In this document: positions 36,840 through 48,530 of the stretch, piece after piece | How the letters are laid out: every line of letters begins with the position of its first letter | Numbering within the stretch: the stretch's first letter is position 1 | DNA from: Taxawa tesnikishii (nom. ined.) | Lineage: Eukaryota > Ascomycota > Dothideomycetes > Dothideales | Assembly: GCA_030247885.1 (NCBI GenBank) | Contig: JAPDRO010000013.1 | Location: 62,001-126,000 of the forward strand | Direction of reading: 5' to 3' | Length of the DNA stretch: 64,000 bases | The notes under the pieces: model-generated | The model's database searches: none | What the model saw: the letters and a program-made list of their open reading frames with translations, nothing else | Told to the model about the DNA's origin: nothing | Position numbers and translations under genes: made by a program

Positions 36840-39504
36840 ATGGCCTTCATGACTGCAGCGGCGCCGCCCGAAGAGCCACAGACTTACTTCTACATCGGCC
36901 AACATGAGTCGGCAAGAGACACGCCTGTGTCGAGTATACTGCTCGGCCAGGCTCAAGGCGCCGGGGTAGGTGTATCTCTGGCTCTATACGCCGTCATGTC
37001 CGCTCGCTTGGGATGCTGACAGTATGGCAGTACGATATGATGACGAGTCCAATCTCTACACCTGCATATCGCGTCAAAGTCCAAGAGCTCGTCGATGACT
37101 ATCTATTGACCGTTCTCGAAGATGAAAGCGTCGATGCCGAATCTGTACCCATGCCACTGGTCCCACCGCTCACGCCAGAATACACCACCTTGACGCCCGA
37201 CGAAACTATCTCGTCTTTGTTGATGACGACAAGCCCGTGGATTGATCTCGCCTCATCGGATCCGGCCATCGCACACGTATCTCGTCAAGTCTTCAACCAG
37301 GAAGTTGCCTATGCTGCCTTTTGCGGCGTCAACAACATCATGGTTCCCGGTCCCAATTACTGGGGAGAGAAGACTGACCGCCTATGCCCGTGCCATCACA
37401 CAAGCTTTGGGTACTGGTCCATACGTCCAGCTGCAGATTGTCATGCCTATGTCTCAGGACATCAAAGAGGGCAAACCCGAGGATCCACAACACTTTGTCC
37501 ACAAGGCACGGGTTGACTATCGAGAAGACGGGGACGGTGTGAACCCCGTATCAGAGGCTTATGGCTCGTGGGACGCTTGGGATCTGATTCGTTCGACCTG
37601 TAGATATCATGGGAGGCTGTCCGTGTGTAAGTCTTTGGTCGTTCCTTCCCTTTCCCGCCATTTCCTCACTTCGCATATCTACCTTCGCTGTCATGCGTAT
37701 TCCAGGCATTACCAAACAAGCTACCTGGAGGTACACCTGCTTCAACGGATGGACGGATCGCCCACTGATGTCACTACACATAGCTGTCACAATCCCCCGC
37801 CAACTACCTCCTTTCGATGTCCAGTCGCGTTGGTTTTCTGAACCACTTCGCGCCATTATCTTTCCCGAGACTTCCTTTGTGCGCAACCAGAAGGGCTACC
37901 CAGTCCTTCCCAAATCTACCCAGGCGCTCATCACCCGATTCATGCGTTTGCGTACGCCACCTTGGATATTGCTTAGCGATGTCGGGCCGATTCCTGGTGA
38001 AGAGCAGATGCTCGCATCTCTGTCAAATTCTACATCGAACGCTGCCTTCTCTTCGGCCTCGTCAATGAGTTCGGCGAGATCCCCTTCGCCTGCACCGACC
38101 CCTGCTGAAGCCGCGCAATCTTCGCGCTTGCCGAAGAAGAAGGACCCAGCACCTCATCTGAGTTACATCAGACATCTTCAGCAGACACAATCGCCACGTT
38201 CGATGATTGAACGCTTCGCCACCGGATACCAAGACTACCTTCAATCCCCTCTTCAGCCACTGACAGACAACCTTGAGTCCATCACGTACGAAGTATTCGA
38301 AAAGATCCCATCAAGTACGAATGGTATGAGCGCGCAGTCGCCCTTGCACTCAAAGATCTATCCTCCGAGCTCAACCGACCTATTATCGTAGCAGTCGTCG
38401 GCGCCGGCCGCGGGCCCTCGTAACCCGCGTCCTACGCGCCTCCGCCAGCACCGGCGTTCCCGTCTCCGCTTGGGCCGTCGAGAAGAACCCCAACGCCTAC
38501 GTGCTCCTCCAGCACCACAACGAAACCGACCCTCTTTGGAACCGTTCTGTTCAAGTGATCAAATCCGACATGCGATTCTGGGCGGGACCTCTCACGCCCT
38601 CGGGCTCGGAAGGCAAAGTCGACATCCTCGTCTCCGAACTCCTGGGCTCCTTCGCCGATAACGAGCTCAGCCCCGAATGTCTGGACGGTGTGCAGCACGT
38701 CCTACACCCGCAGCACGGCATCAGCATTCCGACGTCGTACACCGCGCACCTAACACCCATCTCCAGCCCGCGAATTTACGCTGATATCCTCTCCCGTGGC
38801 GGCTCCGACGACCGCTGGGAGCTGCCCTACGTCGTCATGCTGCATCAGTACGACTACCTCTCCTTCGACCCCCTCGCCCCCTCTTCCATACCGGACATCC
38901 AGCAGACGTGGGAATTTACGCACCCGCTTGCCCCCGGCATACTCGCGCAATCGCAGCTGAGGCGTGGCGGCAGCGCGGCCGGCGGTGGCGGTGGCGCGGT
39001 CGGCGGAGACGGCGCCAACGAGCACAATGCGCGTTTCAGCCGGACAAGGTTCAGATGTGCAAGAAGGGGAACGTGTCACGGGCTCGCGGGGTACTTTGAA
39101 ACGGTGCTGTACGAGAGCAGAAGTGGGAGACAGGTTGAGTTGAGCACGAACCCCGTTACCATGGAAGACAAGAGTCAGGACATGATCTCTTGGTTTCCGA
39201 TTTTCTTTCCGTTGCAGGTGAGATTTAACCTTACTGTCCTGCCACCCTTTCCATTGTTCTGTACATAGCCGCAATGCCTGCGGAGATCCAAGGGGAGGGA
39301 AGAGGAAAGGCTGACGACGTGACACAGACTCCGCTCTATATTCCCGATGACGCCGAACTCGATGTCAGCATGTGGCGCCAGACAGATGACAGGAAGGTTT
39401 GGTATGAGTGGATGGTTGAGGTGTATTGCTATGTCAATGGGAAACGTATCAGGCTGGGCGCGTCGGACTTGCATTCGAGCTGGAAGAACGGGTGTTTGAT
39501 GTGA
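36840..39504 (+). CDS. PRMT5: Protein arginine N-methyltransferase 5 (Skb1/Hsl7)
   Basis: PRMT5 makes symmetric dimethylarginine on Sm proteins and histones. Exon 1 begins [20 protein letters not shown] and [12 protein letters not shown]. The TIM-barrel domain follows ([55 protein letters not shown]). An intron (about 37625-37705) precedes [36 protein letters not shown], a Ser/Pro-rich insert, [15 protein letters not shown], and the Rossmann domain with AdoMet motif VVGAGRGP and the double-E loop [19 protein letters not shown]. The beta barrel ends in a last exon after a 70-nt intron ([20 protein letters not shown]). Frame slips occur at A4 38300-38303 and C3 38415-38417 (each healed by one base), and near 37370-37382, where the shift is not a simple run contraction. 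Length near 850 residues fits fungal orthologs. Confidence 0.92.
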
Positions 39505-39781
39505 GTAACGCTTTGACTCAAACGATCCAAACAAACAGTACCCTTCACCCAATGAAGGATGTCGAGTTTCCCTGAGTCTGGTCAGTCCGCTCATAAAAGA
39601 ACAAGCTCTCCTTTAACCAAATTAAGACATAATACTTTATTATAGGAGTAATATCTATAAAGATAGAGACGACAGAAGAGTTGACGAAGATCTCGCAATA
39701 TTTCAAATCCTCGCAACGCCCGATCTAATCCTAACCCGTAGTCCTTAGAGATCTATGCATCGGTACTGCTCAATCAGGCCT

Positions 39782-40344
39782 TTATAGTGTATACCTTGAA
39801 GGTACCATTCGGTCACTAGTTGGTTTGAGGACCTGGATAGCCCCATTGTGCGGCCGGTGGGTAACCTGCTTTTTGCAGCTCGAACAATGATGGTTCGTGT
39901 CTGGGAACCAGCCTTGTATACACGGCAAGCAGGCAGCGCAAACGCAGAAAAGGCCAATGAAAACACCAACAACGCTGTGGAACACACAGTATGTGGTCAG
40001 CGAATGCTCCGTGAAGGGGAAGTAGTGGTAAGAACTCACTATGTCATGGAAGAATGCTCCTTTTTTATCTCCGTCTGCGCTCTTCGCTTGCAGTAAGGGC
40101 AGTCAATCCATTCAGGATGATCACCCAGGTCTTCAAGTGGCACAACGTAGCTCGGAGCCGGAACGTATGAAATGCGGTTCTGTTGCGTGGTAGGCTGTTC
40201 GGAGACAAGGGGTTGCTCCTTTTGAGGGTACTCGGAGCCTTGCAATGTTGTTTGGTCATCTCCGTAAGTAGGGAGATGTCGGGACAATGGCTCGATGGCG
40301 CTCATTTCGGCCGTATATTGTTTAGGCTGTTGAGAATTGGCCAT
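39782..40344 (-). CDS. LITAF-domain membrane-associated zinc-binding protein
   Basis: LITAF proteins bind endosomal/lysosomal membrane through a hydrophobic stretch that splits one zinc site. Exon 1 starts MANSQQPKQYTAEMSAIEPL and runs through a Pro/Gln-rich cytosolic tail to EWIDCPYCKRRAQTEIKKEH (first CxxC). After an intron of about 70 nt the hydrophobic half reads YVVGVFIGLFCVCAACLPCI, QGWFPDTNHHCSSCKKQVTH, supplying the HHCxxC second half. The C-tail ends MVPSRYTL. About 165 residues, clean frame. An earlier in-frame start (40542) adds an improbable Cys/Arg-rich leader, so I choose the ATG directly before the family-like tail. Confidence 0.85.
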
Positions 40345-40754
40345 GACAGATTGGAGAAGGCTTTGTATGCTAAGGAAGATGAAAGCGTTTTGTGTTGGAC
40401 AACCAGGACCGACTCGTTCATATGCCCGACCAGCTCTATATATGCCGTCCCGCGGACATGGGGCGGGTAGGCACCGCCCGCTGCAGCGATGCTTATAATA
40501 GCCTCCAAGCCTCCAGGACGCCCTCTTGGCCCCCACACACATCTAGCGTTACATGGGTCGTTCAGCTCGCACGCGCTGTGTACCCTGCAGGAAGCCCACC
40601 AATACAACATCCGGTCCAATAGCATGGCTGGATCTGAGCCTGCACATGTGGTCACAGTTTGCCTGGTGAATGACACTGCCCGCCTTGAGATAGGCGGATC
40701 ACCGTCTGTCATCTCTGACCGAACCCCGATGTGAATTTCCTGTTTCAATTTGCC
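40345..40754. other. Intergenic region between LITAF-domain and HET genes
   Basis: 410 bases between divergent starts. Nothing recognised beyond promoter space. Confidence 0.45.
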
Positions 40755-42462
40755 ATGTTTCTCTTAGAAACGGTACCTAAGGCGCCTGGAGAATATCCAC
40801 TGACATTGAAACGCTTTAATGGCATCAAGGAGCTTTCGGACAAGAATTTGCAGTATGCAATACTCTCGCACACCTGGGACGAGGATGAAGTGGTGTTCGC
40901 CGACATCTCTGCTGGGGAGGACTTCAGAAGAAGGGTTACGAGAAAGTGTACCGCACCCTAGACCAAGCATGGAGAGACGGGTACGCATACGTTTGGGTCG
41001 ACTCGTGCTGCATCGACAAGAGTAGCAGTGCCGAGCTCTCCGAGGCCATCAATTCAATGTACGCATGGTACGAAGCGGCTGCTAAGTGCTATGCTTACCT
41101 CGCCGACGTACCCCTCGAGAGTGATCCACATGCCCCAGACTCACGTTTCTGCTCATCCCGATGGTTCACACGAGGTTGGACTTTGCAAGAACTCCTTGCG
41201 CCCACCGATCTTGTCTTCTTTTCACAAGACTGGAAGCCTTTAAACGACAAGATACAGCTTCGGGAGCCGGTGTCAAGAGCGACCCGGATAGACGCCGACA
41301 TCTTGGCCAAAAAGCGGCCGCTGGAGTCAGCCAGTATCGCAGAACGAATGTCCTGGGCTGCTGGACGAGAAACAACAAGGACAGAAGATAAAGCGTACTG
41401 TTTGATGGGCATCTTCTCTGTCAATATGCCCATGCTCTACGGGGAGGGCGACAAAGCTTTCCTCAGACTGCAAGAAGAGATTATGAAACAATCCGACGAC
41501 CACTCGCTCTTCGCATGGGCGAACAGCAAGCATAAGCCCGACATGCTACATGGACTTTTGGCTGACTCCCCAGATGATTTCAACTTCCCAGAAGCTCAGT
41601 ACATCGTCCCATACAGCAGCTGGGAGAAAGAATCGCCATACGGTATGACCAACCGCGGACTGGACATTGAACTACACATGAGACCTTTGGACGCCAACAA
41701 CGCTCGCTACATCGCCGCACTGCACTGTCCTAGTCCGACCAGCCAGGGCTATTTTCTCGCGGTTGTGTTGCAGAGGCTGGGCTCTGGCGCCGACAGCGAC
41801 ACGTATGCACGGATCGAGTGTCACAAGTTGCAGACGGTGTCCGAGCGCGGCAAACGCATTCCTGTGTTTATCCCACAGACCATCGCGCCGCAAGACCGAG
41901 ACAGCGTGTATCCTCTACACATCTTTCAGCTGAGCGGTTTGCCGGTCTCATACTGCCTCACGCAAGCCATGCGCACAGCTGATTTCGATGACGACGATCG
42001 ACGTCTGATGCCCAGCTTAGACTCAAAGCGAAGCTTCAAGATTCTCAAAAAGCTGGCAAAGTCGCCGTTGTGCTCCTCCTCACCGACACTGAAACGAACA
42101 CACAGCTCGCCATCCGCCTCGGCTCTTCGCACCCTTTTAAAGTAGGTTTTGATGCGGTCAGCGATGCCAGTCCGGACTTCACGCCGCTAGAGCCCGGCTG
42201 CACCGCTGAGCTGGCCACCCATCGTGTTCGAGTAGATCTGCCCGAACGAGTGATTTTCGGAGTCAAGGTCTATCATGTATGCTTCACCATTCAAAGGAGA
42301 GGCTGGGATGGCCCGTCAGCTCGGGTGGCGAGGGCGGTAGAGGACATTGCTCAGCCGCACCTCGAGCGGGTTGAACGGATAAAGCAGCAGCGGAAACAAG
42401 GCGAGCAGAGTGCTGGACCAGATCGTAAAGGCTTTCTTAGAAACATGGGTCTTCGGCGGTAA
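40755..42462 (+). CDS. HET-domain (heterokaryon incompatibility) protein
   Basis: HET-domain proteins of filamentous ascomycetes can trigger cell death after fusion of unlike strains. The three conserved blocks are present: YAILSHTWDEDEVVFADIS, YAYVWVDSCCIDKSSSAELS with EAINSMYAWYEAAAKCYAYL, and RWFTRGWTLQELLAPTDLVF, followed by DKAYCLMGIFSVNMPMLYGE, which marks the NWD2/HET-D-like subgroup. The C-terminal half (LFAWANSKHKPDMLHGLLAD, YGMTNRGLDIELHM and a final beta-rich part ending KGFLRNMGLRR) has no NACHT or WD40 repeats. Two single-base assembly-type gaps separate otherwise continuous family-like sequence; I count the gene as probably whole. ATG 40755 opens the family-like N-terminus. Partner and allelic specificity are unknown. 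Confidence 0.85.
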
Positions 42463-43681
42463 AAGCGCACACATGCTTAATTAAGGTGGAACCATGAGTA
42501 AGTGATCATCAGCGCCTGCCTCCCTCGTGCAACAAGCGGACTAAGACCAGGGAGACGACAGATCATTTGCGAATGACATGGACTCTACATTTCTTGACTG
42601 TCGTAACCATTTCCACGTGCGCGTCCCCATATAGATGCGTCGGTGTGGTTAACGGACTATCTTGCGTCTGTTTGGCGTGTTGGTCATGCGTGGAGGGTTG
42701 ATTCCCCAATGTAGATTATTATTGCCCTAGCTCCTACTGCGGAAGATTGGTCTCACGTAGAGTCCGAAATGGCCAGACGCAGATAAAAGAGGGCTATGGG
42801 GCTGCAATAGCTGACACACTCGATGGGGCTCCCGTCGCATGGTGACTCTGCCTCTCAATACAAAACAAAGCCGCCGCGAGTGTTGCGTGCTCGGGCCGTC
42901 GTGATAAGAAGTCAGCAGGAGAATGGAGAAGAAGAGGTCGAATGTCATCTTCTCTAGCAGTACGCTAGCGGAAGCGGTGAGGAACAGGGTCTACTGCGAC
43001 ATCTATGTATCAATTCTAACACCTTTTTCTATTACCTCTACATGTCGCAGACAACTAGTGCAGTTTCGATATCGGATGGACAGGGACTACGTATCCGTAG
43101 CCGCTTTTGGTTAGGCGGATGGCTTGGCTGATCTGCGCTTCTCAATTTCCATCTTCAGCCGCCGGAGATGGCTTCCGCACTTCCACCCGAACATTCACAC
43201 TGCGCTGCTCTAGAGCTTGCATGCAGGCGAGATAAAGGCCATCGTATGGCCAATTTCACAGAACACGAGAGCGACGTCTTATCCATGATCAGCCATGAAC
43301 GTCCAATCAGTCAGCGGCTTGGGATTTCTTCCACCGCAGGACGGCTGAAGGATTACCCCTGAATTGGTGGTCTGACTAGTTTACATCGTCACACGGCAAT
43401 ACGATCTCCTCGAATCCGGGGACAGACGCGCCTGAGTCTGGAAGCAGCCAGGCAGTACAGCATGCCGCTACGTTTTGAAACTAGGCCAGCCACGATGTTT
43501 CTGCAATCCCCGAGGCATCCTGCACGGAAATGGTGGCCCCGATCGAATACCGTACTGCTGTCGGACGGCTTGCTGCACAACGGTAAATCAGGGGTCAGAG
43601 TAGGTGCCAACTCTTCGTGTTCTTTCCTTGTCTGAGAGGAACTCTTCGTCTTCAGTTGTCGTTGTTACACGCTTCTTAATC
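42463..43681. other. Intergenic region
   Basis: About 1.2 kb with short frames only; no domain, repeat or RNA gene recognised. Confidence 0.45.
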
Positions 43682-44956
43682 ATGTTCTCCAAATCACCGT
43701 TGTATAGTGTGCTTGAGACGCGCGAATCCCATTCGTTAGCAGACCTTGAGTTGCCCGCAAGACCTCGCGCATTCCCGGCGAAAAGACTGTTGCTTTGGCT
43801 TGCAGCAAGCATTTCGGTCCTCGTTGTCGCGCTTCTCTCGCTTAAGAGCTCCAGGTGAGTTTTCATCCGCAACCACATGATCCCACCGTGTCCCAGCCGA
43901 CGCTGATGTCTTTATGGACATGGCATCTCCGCACAACCATCTCTCCGCATCGTGGAAGCTCTCCGGCAAGTACCCTGGAACCCGGCAGAGTACGGACTGA
44001 AGGAATCGACTCCATATACCAGTCCTCTCCGAAATCAGATTGCAATCCTAGATGTGGACACACGGGCTTGGAATGTAACACAGAGTTTGGAGGACAAGAC
44101 GCAGCTGGCACACGGCAGGCTCAATCACTATCTTTACGGTACAACACCTCATGCACTACTCCACACGTCCCATGCTGATCATTCCAGCATCCATACACGG
44201 TTACGACTACAAGTTTGTCCAAGCTCCCGCATTCAAGGATCGCTACAACACCTGGGTCAAAGTGGAAGAGATCTACCGAACCTTGCAACAAGGGTACCGT
44301 TTCGTGATCTTTGTCGATTCAGACGTCATCTTCAACAACCTCAAAGTTCCCATGGAACCCCTAATTGACCACTGGAACATCACATCCGAAATTGCCATCG
44401 CCGCTGCCGCTGCACCGGCAGAGCCTGGAAAGTACGATATTCACGGCAGCATCAACCTCAACACGGGATTTCTCATCATACAAGATACCGCCGTGACGAT
44501 GCCGATGATGGAGGACTGGATCGCATGTCCGCAAGGTGGGTCCCTCTGCCATACCAGTCAGCATCCGCGCCTGAGTCGCAAAGTATACTCACTTTGAAAA
44601 CAGATACGCTCTACCCGAATTGCTCGCATTGGAAGAACGAGTACTACCACGAGCAGTCCGCCTTCTCCAATTTCATCCGTCATGACGACCGCTACAAAGC
44701 GCACGTCCGCGAAATCGCCTGCGACGAGGCAAACGGAGCGCCGGAGCACAAACTGAAGGGACCGGCGAGGTGCACGGGCAGGTTTGTGAGACACTATTGG
44801 GTGGACAAGCATCATATCAAAGCAGCTGCTGAGGAGGCCATTGCAAAGGTTCTGCTGCCCGGGGTGCGTGATGGGTTGTCGAGGCAGTGGAATCAGAGTT
44901 TTGTCGACCACTCGAATTTTCCGACGTTGGGGGTCGGCAGCGAAGGGCAGAGCTGA
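43682..44956 (+). CDS. Type II membrane glycosyltransferase, GMA12/MNN10 (GT34)-like
   Basis: Likely a Golgi sugar transferase. Exon 1 gives MFSKSPLYSVLETRESHSLA, then RAFPAKRLLLWLAASISVLV as a signal anchor. The catalytic part shows PWNPAEYGLKESTPYTSPLR, NQIAILDVDTRAWN, then across a 49-nt intron HYLYASIHGYDYKFVQAPAF and KDRYNTWVKVEEIYRTLQQG. The metal-binding DSD appears in FVIFVDSDVIFNNL, then LNTGFLIIQDT and, after another intron, DTLYPNCSHWKNEYYHEQSA. The C-terminus (QWNQSFVDHSNFPTLGVG) is complete. The join between exon 1 and PWNPAEY is unresolved: no AG gives a clean frame, so either a base is missing or the acceptor is unusual. Family call rests on the DxD block, LNTGxxxI and topology; donor sugar unknown. 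Confidence 0.72.
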
Positions 44957-46313
44957 GAAAATAAAACGCTCGGTCATACTTTCGAATAGATGTCTACCCA
45001 AGAGTCTTGGAGCAGCTGCACGGTAGTCAGTGTTCCCCTTTGCTGGCCAGCAAGATGCTGATACCTTTCGATGGCAGACACAGCGACAGTCTCCTGGGAC
45101 TCCGGAACATGGCTAGGTGTGCCATTGTGACATTGTGCGAAGTGAAGAAAGCCGCACGAGGATACTCTAGAGGCTTGGAGGAACCAGACGAGGTCAACGC
45201 AGGTATCTCCCTCAAAGTACACGCTACCGAGGGCGGTGAAGGGTAGCGTGACACGCTCATTAATCCCCGCGGGACTCCGAATGCCATCCCGATATCAGCA
45301 TGCGCAATCAGGTACATAATCTTCCTGATCTTCACTAGATCTGCGTGTATTCACGCACACTGGGAAGTCGCTGGCACGTAGGATTCACCGTCTATGTTAG
45401 AGTGATTTCGTGAACAACATATACTAGTCCCTCTTCTCAAAAGTCTATAGTCAAGCTATTGGTAATCGCCTTTGGACGTGGTAGCGACCTGCGAGCTTGG
45501 GACTGACCCCTAACGAAGAGTGAGGCACTCCCATCAATACACAAGGCTGTCTTGGCCAGTTGTTGGAGAGGACGGGTTTGTGGCGTTTGGTACTCTCGAG
45601 TCTTCTAAGTGTTTGAAGACTGTTTGAACGTCGGCACTTCCCTCCGATCCTGTATACTCTGGTCAATGCACACGGCCAAGCAAGTGCCAAGTGCTCGGTA
45701 GGAGCTTGTCTTGGACGCTTGTCGCCCTTCCCACTTGTCTTCAACTGTCTGTATGTGTACCACTTGCCGATAACTTTCGCTTCCGGGCCTGGCTACGGTA
45801 GGAGCTCGCGGAGGCCAGGTCTGCGAAAGCCCTTAGCGGATCTCTGAAGGCGCAGATGGCAGGCTGTGCGGATGCGGATGCGGAACAATCATGGGAGCAG
45901 CCGCTCACGCAAGCCCCTCCTGTCACAGCCCTGCTCACACGAGGAGGCCAATGAACTCTCCGCATTCTCACATGCCACATGCCACATGCCACATGCTACA
46001 TGCCACATGCGCATCCCTTAGAGGCCGACAAGATGAGCCTCTACCGTATGCCTCTGATGATGCAGACCTATCCTCATACGGCTCGTACGGACCATGTTGC
46101 GTCATCAGTGACGACCGCAGGGCTTGCGCGTCTACGGCGCAGCAAACAAGATCGAGACCAACAAATCCATATAATTGCCATTGACTGTCGTCTTCGTTGA
46201 TGCGTTGTTTAGGTCCTCTCCAATCGACCACTACTAAAACCAAGCCTACACCCTACACCCTACTCGGAACATTGAGTCTTTGCATCAACTGAACCGGCCC
46301 GTCACCCATCGCC
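44957..46313. other. Intergenic region with CACATGC tandem repeat
   Basis: About 1.35 kb without a recognised gene. Contains a short tandem repeat at 45969-46012 and a CCTACAC duplication near 46245-46262, then the promoter of the next gene. Confidence 0.45.
45969..46012. repeat. CACATGC-type tandem repeat
   Basis: Five to six units of about 7-8 bp (CCACATG/CTACATG), each containing CATG. Slippage-type repeat; could be a cluster of CACATG E-box-like motifs, but no function is shown. Confidence 0.8.
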
Positions 46314-47578
46314 ATGGACCAACACTCACACATTCCTGCGTACGCTCAAGATCCGTCGCAGTACCAGCAATACCAGCAACAGACGCAGGGCTCGTACAAC
46401 ACTCACGACGACGAAGCCCTGGCCCGGAAACTGCAGGCCGAAGAGGAGGCACAGGCACGCGGCACACAGGCCCACGGCGCATACAATCCGCAAAGCGCGC
46501 CGCCCCTGCCACCACGAAACCCATCTGCCTCATCCGACCTCTCCTCGCCAATCCACTACACTCGTAATCCGCACAAGCTCGTGGCTTATCTCGTTCCCTT
46601 CCCCAAACCACGCATACACGGCGTCCCAGCAGAGGGTATACCTCCCCGATTCCTGATCTACACTCCACCACCTCCCCTCTCAAAGCGCCTCCAGAGGGCG
46701 AGAAGGAGGACAAAGTGCGCAAGCTGCAGCGAAAATGGCAAGAAGAAGTCCGCGAGGCCAAAACCTCGACGGCCAAGACCGCGAGCTGGAAGGGCGTGAA
46801 GAGCAAGGCCACGCGCGGCATTTCCAAAGCCATGTCCTACACCAAGTCCTCCAACCTCGAATTCCTCAACCGCATCGGCGGCAGCAGCGACGACCAGTCC
46901 GACAAGCACGCCGAAGACGGCCACTCCGAGGGCGAAGAAACGCACCGCACGGTCGGGCTCGAGGAGATGGTCCTCGTTTACCCGCAGAGCATCAATCAGA
47001 GCCCCGATCAGCTGAAGCAAGAGTTCGTCGACACCATGCTGCGCAGCAAGAGCAAGGCCCAGCGCGACGCCGTTCTCGCCACGGGCCTCTTGCCCGTGTC
47101 CGCCGCCATCGACATCCTAGCCATGGTCATCTGGCCCTTCGGCGGGCTCCTCGAAATCGACTCCGTCTGGGCCTACGCCAGCATCCGCGGCGCAAAGACG
47201 AGCAGGAACGTCACAAAGCGCCTGACCTCGTCCTCGCACAGCGGCAAACACGGCGATGACGACAACACCCTCCGCCTGACCTTCACGCCCTCTCCGCGTC
47301 TGGAACTCCTGGACCAATACCTGGCATCTCGATGCCATGAGCGTGACAGTAAGCTCTTCCCTTCTGCCGGCGTGCCGCCCACCGAGACGGACGTCCTCGA
47401 GGCCATCGGGTGGAGCCCGAGCCAGAACGGGACCGGAGCGACGAACTGGGAGGACGAACAGTGGGAGATCACAGAGGTCAAGGACGATCTCAAACAAGTC
47501 ATGGCCAAGGGTGCGAGGGAGTGGGATAAGTGGTGCAAGACTTTCGAGAAGGATCCGGAGAAGGCGATGAAGAAGTAG
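46314..47578 (+). CDS. Conserved fungal protein of unknown function with UIM-like motif
   Basis: The N-terminus (MDQHSHIPAYAQDPSQYQQY) is Gln-rich and contains DDEALARKLQAEEEAQARG, which resembles a ubiquitin-interacting motif. A Pro-rich linker follows, then after a one-base gap at C4 46674-46677 the protein continues KAPPEGEKEDKVRKLQRKWQ, EEVREAKTSTAKTASWKGVK, LEEMVLVYPQSINQSPDQLK, QEFVDTMLRSKSKAQRDAVL, a hydrophobic stretch ATGLLPVSAAIDILAMVIWP, FGGLLEIDSVWAYASIRGAK, and an acidic/aromatic tail ending KTFEKDPEKAMKK. This order is familiar from filamentous ascomycete proteomes, but I know no function. The hydrophobic part is long enough for one or two membrane passes. ATG 46314 sits in a good CGCCATGG context. 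About 420 residues after correction. Confidence 0.75.
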
Positions 47579-48530
47579 AGCCGCCGGAGATGCCCTTTGA
47601 GTTGTCCTTTGCGATGAACCAGGTCTGGTCATGGCTGTTTAGATTTTTCTGGTCTACTGAACACACGCACACACACACACACACATACACACACAGAGAG
47701 AGAGAGAGAGAGACGTCGGGGACGGGTCGCCGCGCATATACACTTTATGAAACCTCTTAACGATGGCAACATTTTGCTCACCCCCAAATCGAAAGTTGCT
47801 CAGGCATACACCTGACTACCCGCGCACTGGAAAAAGTGGCTGCTGAGTTTTTCCCGTGCTCACGATTCGTGCAAGGAGGAAACGAAATGTCTTCGGAACA
47901 AAGAAATGCCCCTCTGGCAAACCCAAGTCTAGAGACGAGTAGCACGCGCGTGTGGTCGTACTGGATCGCAAGCATCGTCTGCAACTTCAATACGCGCTCC
48001 CTTTCCGTTGAACTGCCCGTTTGAGCGGATTGTTCGTCGGGATCTCGAGGACGGAGATCTTGGCTGCTGATCCATGGATAAAAATCTTGCTCAGGGTAGT
48101 TACTATAAGCTGTGTGAGGCGGTGAACGTTAGGGGGACAGTGACAAGGGATATATCAACATCTCCAACAACGGGTGTCCGAAGGATGGAAGGGATAGAGG
48201 TCCTCGAAGCGGCTGTAGAGCGAGAAGCATGCTCGTATTCCCAAGATCGAGGCTCAGGTCAGGTTTGGAATTGACGGTGACGGCGCGTGCATGGAAAATG
48301 GGGCTCGCAACAGGTCAAGGCGGCTTGCTTCAACTCGTAATATACACTTAGCTACTTGTTATACATGTCTTTGAACATCCACCAGCGGGCCGCTGCCTGC
48401 TCAATGCAGTTTCTTAAAGTACAATGTGGCTGACGGATCGCACCTGCAGCCGGTTCAACCCTTACTGCAGAGCCGGAAACGCCTGTTGACATGCAAATGG
48501 TATCGTTCGCAAATGGGGATCGAGGGGAAA
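47579..48530. other. Intergenic region with AC/AG microsatellite
   Basis: No gene recognised. Convergent 3' ends of the neighbouring genes and a dinucleotide repeat at 47664-47712. Confidence 0.5.
47664..47712. repeat. (AC)n/(AG)n compound microsatellite
   Basis: About 32 bases of AC with two interruptions run directly into about 17 bases of AG, just after the stop of the 46.3-kb gene. Confidence 0.9.

Noticed and set aside
46241-46266. Telomere-like CCCTAC repeats
   Set aside because: The unit is CCTACAC, not CCCTAA, occurs only twice, and lies inside a gene-rich region.
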